DNA from: Actinoplanes utahensis
GTDB lineage: Bacteria; Actinomycetota; Actinomycetes; Mycobacteriales; Micromonosporaceae
Assembly (NCBI RefSeq): GCF_016862455.1
Contig: NZ_BOMZ01000054.1
Coordinates: 1-44,957 of the forward strand
DNA length: 44,957 nt
Direction of reading: 5' to 3'
Part shown: piece by piece, positions 39,470 to 44,957 of the stretch
Numbering within the stretch: position 1 is the first letter of the stretch
How the letters are laid out: every line of letters starts with the position of its first letter
Made by a program: the position numbers and the translations under genes
Notes under the pieces: model-generated
What the model was told of the DNA's origin: nothing
Database searches by the model: none
Seen by the model: only the letters and a program-made list of their open reading frames with translations

Positions 39470-40410
39470 GATGCCTTCTCGATCGGGGTCAACCGCACCC
39501 GTTCGGTGAGGACCCGGACCGCGTCGACGTGCCCGGTGCCCAGTCCGTGGCGGGTGACGTTCAGTGCTCCGGCGGCGGCGCCGGTGCGTACCGCCTCGTC
39601 CATCGGCCCACCGTTGGCCAGGGTGGCGGCGACCCCGGCGGTCATCGAGTCGCCGGCGCCGCGATGCTCGGCCGGCGTGAGCCGGGGCAGCGCCACCGAG
39701 TAGATCTCCTCGTTGAACAGGGCCAGGGCGCCCAGGTCGGCCCGCGACACCAGGACCGACTCGGCCCCGGCCTCGTGCAGTTTGACCAGCGCCCGGGTGA
39801 GTGCCAGGTCACTGCCGTCCGCGGCCATCCCGTCGGCGATCAGCTCCTCGTGGCTGATCTTCAGGACCGTGATGCCGGCCTCCAGGACCGCGGACAGGTG
39901 GTTGCTGCACAGGTCGGCGATCACCTGGCAGCCGTTGGCGCGCAGGTCGGCGGCGAGCCGGCCGTACACCTCGGGCTTGATCACCGAGGGGTGGGCCGGG
40001 CCGCTCAGGATCGCGATGCCGGCGCGCAGCCCCTCGGCGAGCGTCAGGTTGTAGAGCTCGTCGAGCTCGTGCCGGGAGAGCGGGCTGCCCGGCCGCTCGG
40101 CGATCTCCTGCCGGCTGCCGCCCCGGCGATCGTGCACGTACCAGCCGCTGCCGTGCTCGCGGTACACCAGGCGCAGCGTCACGCCGGGCAACTCGTCGAG
40201 CAGCGGGCTCAGCACCCGCCCCACCTCGCCCCCGGCGGACGTGCAGAGCGTCACCTTCGCGCCCAGCACCGTGATCATCCGGGTCTGCCAGATGCCCTGG
40301 CCACCCGGATGAACATGCAGTTCCGGCTCGTCGTGGTGTTGCTCGATGGTCACCGTCAGCTGTGGGGCCGGTGCGAAGACCATGACCCGCCCGTCACTCA
40401 TGTCTCGCAT
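39466..40410 (-). CDS. PfkB-family carbohydrate kinase
   Basis: ATG 40410 (MRDMSDGRVMVFAPAPQLTVTIEQ) has AAAGG at the right distance; ATGs at 40428 and 40401 are alternatives. The 314-residue protein matches the 1-phosphofructokinase-like branch: the substrate Gly pair appears as HPGGQGIWQTRM (GG position), and the second signature, HRGAGDSMTAGVAATLANG, holds the catalytic Asp and anion hole. The sugar or nucleoside substrate cannot be read. It overlaps surE and would be co-translated. Upstream 40411-40525 holds the promoter and a short gap to the CDF gene. Confidence 0.85.
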   Translation of the reverse strand: MRDMSDGRVMVFAPAPQLTVTIEQHHDEPELHVHPGGQGIWQTRMITVLGAKVTLCTSAGGEVGRVLSPLLDELPGVTLRLVYREHGSGWYVHDRRGGSRQEIAERPGSPLSRHELDELYNLTLAEGLRAGIAILSGPAHPSVIKPEVYGRLAADLRANGCQVIADLCSNHLSAVLEAGITVLKISHEELIADGMAADGSDLALTRALVKLHEAGAESVLVSRADLGALALFNEEIYSVALPRLTPAEHRGAGDSMTAGVAATLANGGPMDEAVRTGAAAGALNVTRHGLGTGHVDAVRVLTERVRLTPIEKAS

Positions 40411-40525
40411 CTTTACCTTTTTGCGCATCCGGCGTGGCGGTTCGCAAAAAGTACAGATGACAGCTGGTCGTCAGTGCCGTCTCAGCAGGGCCGAGACAGC
40501 ACTGACAGCCGGCCGAGGGCGACCG

Positions 40526-41443
40526 TCACCAGCTGATCCCGGTGCAGGCCCGGCTGGCGCCGGCCGGCTCCACCTGCAGGGTGGCGTGGTCGATGTGGAA
40601 GTCCTCGTGCAGCCGCTCCCGGGCCACGGTCAGCACCGCGCCGAGCTCGGCCGCCGGGTCCAGCCGCAGGTGCGCGGAGGCCACGTCCATCCCCTCGGTG
40701 AGGGTCCAGACGTGCAGGTCGTGCACGTCGCAGACACCCGGCACGGTGGCCAGCCGGTCGCGGACCGCGGCGACGTCGAGGTGCTCCGGCGCGGCCTGGA
40801 CCAGGATCCGGATCGCGGACCGTCCCAGGGCGAAGGTGCGCGGCAGGATCATCAGGGCGACCAGGACGGCGACGATCGGGTCCGCGTACGCCCACCCGGT
40901 GCCCCAGATCACCAGGGCCGCCACGATCACCCCCGCCGACCCGAGCAGATCCCCGAGGACCTCCAGGTACGCACCGCGCACCCCGATGTTCTCCTTCGCC
41001 CCGGAACGCAGCAGCGCGAAGGCCACCAGGTTCGCCGCCAGGCCGCCGACGGCGACCAGCAGCATCCACCCGGCCGGGACGTGTGGCGGATCGGTGAACC
41101 GGCGCACCGCCTGCACCAGCACGAACCCGGCGACGCACGTCAGCAGGGCGGCGTTGGCGAGGGCGGCGAGCACCTCCAGGCGGTAGAGCCCGTAGGTGCG
41201 GCCGGAGTCGGTGCCGGCCTTGTGGGCGGCGGTGATCGCGGCCAGGGTCATCCCGATCGCCAGCACGTCGGTGAACATGTGGCCGGCGTCGGAGAGCAGC
41301 GCGAGCGATCCGGTGACCACCGCCGCGACCGCCTCGACCAGCATGAAGGCGGTCAGCAGCCCGGCGGCCCACCAGAGGCGCCGCCGATGCTCCGTGCCGC
41401 TGCCGAGCAGGGCGCGAGTCCCGTGATCATGGCCGGCTCCCAT
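40526..41443 (-). CDS. Cation diffusion facilitator (CzcD/ZitB-like metal exporter)
   Basis: ATG 41443 follows GGAAGGTGG and gives 305 residues (MGAGHDHGTRALLGSGTEHRRRL). Six helices are visible. The metal site is formed by LLSDAGHMFTDVLAIG (HxxxD in helix 2) and the matching pair YLEVLGDLLGSAGVIV in helix 5 (His replaced by Glu/Leu context, Asp kept). The N-terminal HDHG and the C-terminal cytoplasmic metallochaperone-like domain (CDVHDLHVW, FHIDHATLQVE) are typical. It exports Zn, Co or Cd with a proton antiport. An operator-like AT-rich inverted repeat at 41488-41508 lies 45 bp upstream. Confidence 0.92.
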   Translation of the reverse strand: MGAGHDHGTRALLGSGTEHRRRLWWAAGLLTAFMLVEAVAAVVTGSLALLSDAGHMFTDVLAIGMTLAAITAAHKAGTDSGRTYGLYRLEVLAALANAALLTCVAGFVLVQAVRRFTDPPHVPAGWMLLVAVGGLAANLVAFALLRSGAKENIGVRGAYLEVLGDLLGSAGVIVAALVIWGTGWAYADPIVAVLVALMILPRTFALGRSAIRILVQAAPEHLDVAAVRDRLATVPGVCDVHDLHVWTLTEGMDVASAHLRLDPAAELGAVLTVARERLHEDFHIDHATLQVEPAGASRACTGISW

Positions 41444-41483
41444 GTCGTCCACCTTCCGTCGTCCAGCAGGCCGCCGCCAATGT

Positions 41484-41508
41484 ATGCGCACATTGCTATA
41501 TGTGCAAT
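41484..41508. promoter_or_regulatory. Overlapping inverted repeats upstream of the CDF gene, candidate ArsR-type operator
   Basis: GCACAT (41488-41493) and ATGTGC (41500-41505) flank TGCTAT; overlapping this, ATTGC (41492-41496) and GCAAT (41504-41508) form a second pair. AT-rich sites of this size next to metal exporters are often bound by ArsR/SmtB-type metal sensors; no such regulator gene is in this window. Confidence 0.5.
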
Positions 41509-41575
41509 CGGTTGTGTGTGCCGTCTCGCGCCCCGAGAATCCTGATGTCTCGTTACGCATCGGAAAGGAAGTTTC

Positions 41576-42502
41576 GTGCTTCGGCGTACCCTTGCGAACG
41601 CTTTCTGCCTCACCGCCCTGGCGGTGACCGTAACCGCCGCGCCCGCCGTCGCGGGCCCGTCCACGGCTCTGCCCCGCACAATCACCCTGCCGAGCGGCTT
41701 CCAGCCGGAGGGCATCGCCATCGGCGCGAAGCCGTACGCCTACTTCGGCTCCCGGGCCGACGGCGACATCTACCGTGTGGACCTGCGCACCGGCGCGGGC
41801 GCCACCTTCAGCGAGGGACCCGGCACCGCCTCCCTCGGCCTCAAGGTCGACGACGGCCGGCTGTTCGTGGCCGGTGGCGCCGGCGGCGACGCCCGGATCA
41901 TCGACCTGCGCACCGGCGCCGTGCTGAAGTCCTACCCGCTGCGGCCGCCGGCGGACGGCCCGTTCATCAACGACGTGATCGTCACCCGGGACGCGGCGTG
42001 GTTCACCGACTCCCGCAGCCTGACCCTGTTCAAACTGCCGCTCGGCCGGCACGGCAGGCTGCCGGCGGCGGCCGTGGCGGTGCCGCTGACCGGCGACATC
42101 GCACTCCAGACCGGCAACAACGCCAACGGCATCACCACCACGCCGGACGGTCGCGGCCTGATCATCGTCCAGTCCAACACCGGCTACCTGTTCCGGGTCT
42201 CGCCGTCCGGCGTCACGTCCCGGATCGACATCGGCGACGAGACCGTGGTCAACGGCGACGGCCTGTGGCGGCGCGGCCGGGACCTCTACGTGGTGCAGAA
42301 CCGGCTCAACGTGATCACGAAGATCGAGCTGAACCGGCGCGGCACCACCGGCGAGGTGATCTCCCGGACCGGGAACCCGGCGTTCGACGTGCCGACCACG
42401 ATCGCCGAGTACCACAAGCGGTTCTACCTGCCCAATGCCCGCTTCACCACGCCGCCGACGCCGGCGACCACGTACGACGCGGTCGCCGTGCCGATCCCCT
42501 GA
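41576..42502 (+). CDS. Secreted SMP-30/gluconolactonase-like beta-propeller protein
   Basis: GTG 41576 follows GAAAGGAAG. A signal peptide (MLRRTLANAFCLTALAVTVTA, cleaved at AVA) precedes a 280-residue six-bladed propeller: FQPEGIAIGAKPYAYFGSRADGDIYRVD, LFVAGGAGGDARIIDLRTG, AWFTDSRSLTLFKL, NGITTTPDGRGLIIVQSNTGYLFRV. These resemble the SMP-30/LRE and strictosidine-synthase-like families. The metal-binding Glu/Asn pattern is partly present (PEGI, NGI). The substrate is unknown; it may be a lactonase or a non-enzymatic binding propeller. A 13-bp perfect hairpin follows. Confidence 0.78.
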   Translation: MLRRTLANAFCLTALAVTVTAAPAVAGPSTALPRTITLPSGFQPEGIAIGAKPYAYFGSRADGDIYRVDLRTGAGATFSEGPGTASLGLKVDDGRLFVAGGAGGDARIIDLRTGAVLKSYPLRPPADGPFINDVIVTRDAAWFTDSRSLTLFKLPLGRHGRLPAAAVAVPLTGDIALQTGNNANGITTTPDGRGLIIVQSNTGYLFRVSPSGVTSRIDIGDETVVNGDGLWRRGRDLYVVQNRLNVITKIELNRRGTTGEVISRTGNPAFDVPTTIAEYHKRFYLPNARFTTPPTPATTYDAVAVPIP

Positions 42503-42507
42503 CCCGT

Positions 42508-42538
42508 CGCTCCCGGGCGCTTCCCGCGCCCGGGAGCG
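42508..42538. terminator. Bidirectional hairpin between converging genes
   Basis: CGCTCCCGGGCGC (42508-42520) pairs perfectly with 42526-42538 around TTCCC, followed by TCTA. The helicase gene stops at 42540. Confidence 0.88.
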
Positions 42539-42539
42539 T

Positions 42540-44663
42540 CTAGGGCAGCCAGCCGGGGACCGTGCCCACCGTGGTCAGTCGCTGCGTCGCGCGGGACAGG
42601 GCCACGTACAGGGTGCGGACCCCGGCCGGGTCGATCGCGATCTGCGACGGCTCGACCAGGACCACGGCGTCGTACTCCATGCCCTTGGCCTCCAGCGCGG
42701 TGACCACCTGGACCCGCTCCGGCAGCCCGGCCACCCAGCCCGCCACCTCGTCCCGCCGGGGCACCGGCATGATCACGCCGATCGTGCCGTCCACCTCGGC
42801 GAGCTGCTTCTCGGTCAGCTCGCGGACGGTCTCCGGCAGGGCCGGGGCGGCGGCCACCACATCGGCGGGCACGACACCGGTGCTGCGCACCGCCGAGGGC
42901 AACGGCAGATCGGGCATGATCGTACGGATCACCCGCGCCGCCACCTCGAAGATCTCCGCCGAGTTCCGGTAGTTCGTGGTCAGCGCGTACGCGTTGCGCT
43001 TGCGACTGCCCAGCGCCCGGTCCCGGGCCCGGTCCAGCTCGTCGAGGTCACCGGACCAGGCGGTCTGCGCCGGGTCGCCGACGATCGTCCAGGACGCGTA
43101 CTGCCCCCGCCGGCCGATCATCCGCCACTGCATCGGCGACACGTCCTGCGACTCGTCGACCACCACGTGCGCGAAGTCCCGGTAGTCCTCCTCGCGCTGC
43201 CCGTGCTGGACGCGGGCCGCCGCCTGCCGGTCGGCGAACGTGCTGACCTCCTGGACCCCGTCCCGGACGTGGAACGGGTTCTTCGACTTCTTCTGCGGCC
43301 GGCGGGGACGGCCCAGCAGCTCGTCCAGCTCGTCCAGGAGGGCCACGTCGGCGATCGTCGGTCCCTCGGTGTCCAGCGCGGCGAACGAGTCCTGCAGCGT
43401 GGCGATCTCGTCGCGGGAGAGCAGACCGTTCGCGTACGCCCGGAGCCGTCGCGGATCGGCCAGCCAGCGCAGCACCCGCATCGGGGTGAACCGCGGCCAC
43501 CACGCCTTCAGGAACTCCCGGAAGTCGGTGCGGTCGGCCAGCTCCGACTCGAACTCCCGCTTCTCCGGCAGCCCGGTCACCTTCGCCTCGCGGGCCTGCG
43601 CCCAGAGCGCGTCGAAGACCCGGTCGAAGCCCTGCCCGCGCACCTCGTTGCGCCGGGCGCCGCGCTGCAGCACCTTGCGCCGGATCGCGTCCAGGGCCGG
43701 CGCGTCCAGCCGCAGCAGCGCGCCCCGGTAGAGCAGGCGCAGCTCGGTCGGCGCGCCCGGCACCGCGTCGTGCGACGCCCGCTCCAGGACCCGGCGCATC
43801 CGCAGCGAGCCCTTGATCGCGGCGACCTCGCCGGAGTCGACCCGGGTCGCGTCCCACCCCGGCACCAGCGAGCCGAGCGAACGCAGCGTCGCCGTCTCCT
43901 CGCCGAGCGACGGCAGGACTGTCGCGATGTACTCCACGAAGACGCCGGACGGGCCGATCACCAGGACCCCGCCGCCGGCGAACCGGCTGCGATCCGAATA
44001 GAGCAGGTAGGCCGCCCGGTGCAGCGCCACCGCCGTCTTGCCGGTGCCGGGCCCGCCGGTGACGATCGTCACGCCGCCGGCGGGGGAGCGGATCGCGTCG
44101 TCCTGCTCCCGCTGGATGGTCGCCACGATGTCGCGCATGCCCCGGCCGGTCGCCTTGGACAGGCTGGCCAGCAGCGCGCCGTCGCCGACCACCCGCATGC
44201 CCTCGGGCGCCGCCTCGGGGTCGAGCAGGTCGTCCTCGATGCCGGTGACCTTCTCCCGGCTCGACTGGATCATCCGGCGCCGGACCACGCCCAGCGGATC
44301 CGCCGGGGTGGCCCGGTAGAACGCGGCCGCGGCCGGCGCCCGCCAGTCCACCACCAGCGGCTTCGAGGCGTCGTCGCGGATGCCCATCCGGCCGACGTAG
44401 TGGGTGGCCCCGGTCCTCAGGTCCAGCCGGCCGAAGACGAGGCCCTCGTACTCCGTGTCGAGGGCGTGCCGGCGGCGGGCCGCGTGGAAGACCATGGCAT
44501 CCCGCTCCACCAGGGCGCCGAAGGTGCCGACACCGGCCAGCTGATAGCCCTCCTTCTCGGCCCGGGACGCGTCCCGGCGCAGCTCGGCGAGACGTGTGTA
44601 GACCCGGTCGACGTGCTCCTGCTCGACCGCGATCTCCTGCTGCAGGACGGTGGTGTCGCTCAA
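42540..44663 (-). CDS. HelD/HelR-type RNA-polymerase-associated superfamily-1 helicase
   Basis: TTG 44663 has GAGGAGA 9 nt upstream and gives 707 residues (MSDTTVLQQEIAVEQEHVDRVY); ATG 44681 has no good ribosome-binding site and the frame to 44726 is unlikely. The N-terminal coiled coil (about 8-50) is the arm that enters the polymerase secondary channel in HelD proteins. UvrD-like motifs follow: Walker A TGGPGTGKTAVALHRAAYLL near residue 200, DESQDVS near 500, TIVGDPAQTAWSG, TTNYRNS and the motif-VI region LYVALSRATQRL. Actinobacterial HelD/HelR removes stalled or rifamycin-bound polymerase from DNA and can give rifamycin tolerance. No rifamycin-associated element was recognised upstream. 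Confidence 0.88.
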   Translation of the reverse strand: MSDTTVLQQEIAVEQEHVDRVYTRLAELRRDASRAEKEGYQLAGVGTFGALVERDAMVFHAARRRHALDTEYEGLVFGRLDLRTGATHYVGRMGIRDDASKPLVVDWRAPAAAAFYRATPADPLGVVRRRMIQSSREKVTGIEDDLLDPEAAPEGMRVVGDGALLASLSKATGRGMRDIVATIQREQDDAIRSPAGGVTIVTGGPGTGKTAVALHRAAYLLYSDRSRFAGGGVLVIGPSGVFVEYIATVLPSLGEETATLRSLGSLVPGWDATRVDSGEVAAIKGSLRMRRVLERASHDAVPGAPTELRLLYRGALLRLDAPALDAIRRKVLQRGARRNEVRGQGFDRVFDALWAQAREAKVTGLPEKREFESELADRTDFREFLKAWWPRFTPMRVLRWLADPRRLRAYANGLLSRDEIATLQDSFAALDTEGPTIADVALLDELDELLGRPRRPQKKSKNPFHVRDGVQEVSTFADRQAAARVQHGQREEDYRDFAHVVVDESQDVSPMQWRMIGRRGQYASWTIVGDPAQTAWSGDLDELDRARDRALGSRKRNAYALTTNYRNSAEIFEVAARVIRTIMPDLPLPSAVRSTGVVPADVVAAAPALPETVRELTEKQLAEVDGTIGVIMPVPRRDEVAGWVAGLPERVQVVTALEAKGMEYDAVVLVEPSQIAIDPAGVRTLYVALSRATQRLTTVGTVPGWLP

Positions 44664-44811
44664 GTCCGTTGTTCTCCTCATCTGGCGCACCACCAAACGC
44701 GCAGGACGCTCGCGCGAAGGGGGCAATCGAACTTACTCCTGCCCGCACGCCCGCGTCGAACCAGCCTCGCCGCCGAGCCGCCGTCGGCGGTGCGTTTCCC
44801 CGGAAAACGAG

Positions 44812-44859
44812 CGGTGTGTGGATTTCGGGACCACCGTCACGCCCGGAATCCACACACCG
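44812..44859. terminator. Long 18-bp stem, probable terminator of the gene at the right edge
   Basis: CGGTGTGTGGATTTCGGG (44812-44829) pairs with 44842-44859 with a single T-G wobble around a 12-nt loop. On the minus strand it begins 6 bp after the stop codon of the edge gene and is followed at a short distance by TTTT, which suits a terminator for that gene. Confidence 0.7.
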
Positions 44860-44865
44860 GTTCCG

Positions 44866-44957
44866 CTACGCGGCTCGCTGGTCGGCGCACGTCCCGGCGG
44901 CCTGCCGGCGCGCCCGTTTCCGGTCCCGTTTCTGCTCCCGCGGCTCCCGTTTCTGCT
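44866..44957 (-). CDS. C-terminal end of an unidentified gene, cut by the window edge
   Basis: Read on the minus strand from the edge, one frame is open for about 30 codons and ends at TAG (44866-44868). The residues are highly charged and repeat-like (QKREPREQKRDRKRARRQ, then AAGTCADQRAA). The terminator-like stem directly downstream supports a real gene end. The protein cannot be identified from this piece. Confidence 0.45.
   Translation of the reverse strand, partial: QKREPREQKRDRKRARRQAAGTCADQRAA

Noticed and set aside
44664..44865. Rifamycin-associated element upstream of the HelD/HelR-type gene
   Set aside because: No sequence like the published palindromic element was recognised; the only strong palindrome belongs to the edge gene's terminator.

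Overview
The window is very GC-rich DNA (a rough impression of about 70%) from a filamentous actinomycete. The gene content, the CGG/CTG/ACC-rich codon use, the many GTG starts and the many secreted hydrolases suggest a Micromonosporaceae genome such as Actinoplanes. That placement is inference from gene types, not from a marker gene. I recognised about 38 protein genes, one predicted regulatory leader peptide, and no rRNA, tRNA, CRISPR array, transposase or phage module.

Layout. 1-2.9 kb: an unknown gene cut by the window edge, then an epoxide hydrolase divergent from a TetR gene and a PPOX-fold flavoprotein, with a 42-bp operator-like palindrome between them. 3-4.6 kb: a secreted repeat protein, a 75-residue remnant of a Bax-inhibitor-1 membrane protein and a 31-bp tandem repeat array. 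4.6-10.3 kb: a caspase-like peptidase with a C-terminal effector-associated-like domain, divergent from a secreted M1 metallopeptidase and two translationally coupled SPFH membrane proteins. 10.4-20.2 kb: a secreted GH5-like hydrolase, a SigE-type sigma factor with a membrane-anchored HAF-repeat partner, a Pro-rich membrane protein, a GGDEF-EAL protein divergent from an orphan sugar-binding lipoprotein, an SGNH hydrolase lipoprotein and an M15-like peptidase.

20.2-28 kb: one long minus-strand operon, urtABCDE (urea ABC importer), an NCS1 nucleobase/allantoin-type permease and two overlapping TetR genes. Its codon use (more CGC, CTC, ACG, TCG) differs from its neighbours and suggests a transferred nitrogen-scavenging unit. 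No urease genes are in view. 28.5-31.5 kb: a secreted rhamnogalacturonan lyase (PL11) and a Cys-based protein phosphatase.

31.5-33.4 kb holds the most striking element. The arginyl-tRNA synthetase gene argS is preceded by a good -10 box, an apparently leaderless 15-codon ORF with six Arg codons (four consecutive), and RNA segments that can form mutually exclusive hairpins. This has the layout of a ribosome-mediated arginine attenuator. 33.4-44.9 kb: a Tat-exported 5'-nucleotidase, a membrane protein, a Ser/Thr kinase, a small membrane protein, a STAS-domain protein, an overlapping PfkB kinase/SurE nucleotidase pair, a CDF metal exporter behind an operator-like repeat, a secreted beta-propeller protein, a HelD/HelR-type RNA-polymerase-associated helicase, and the C-terminal end of a gene running off the right edge.

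Many transcription units end in strong GC-rich hairpins with short or no T-tracts, several placed between converging genes. Gene starts were chosen from Shine-Dalgarno positions, overlaps with upstream stop codons and family length, so several differ from the longest open frame.
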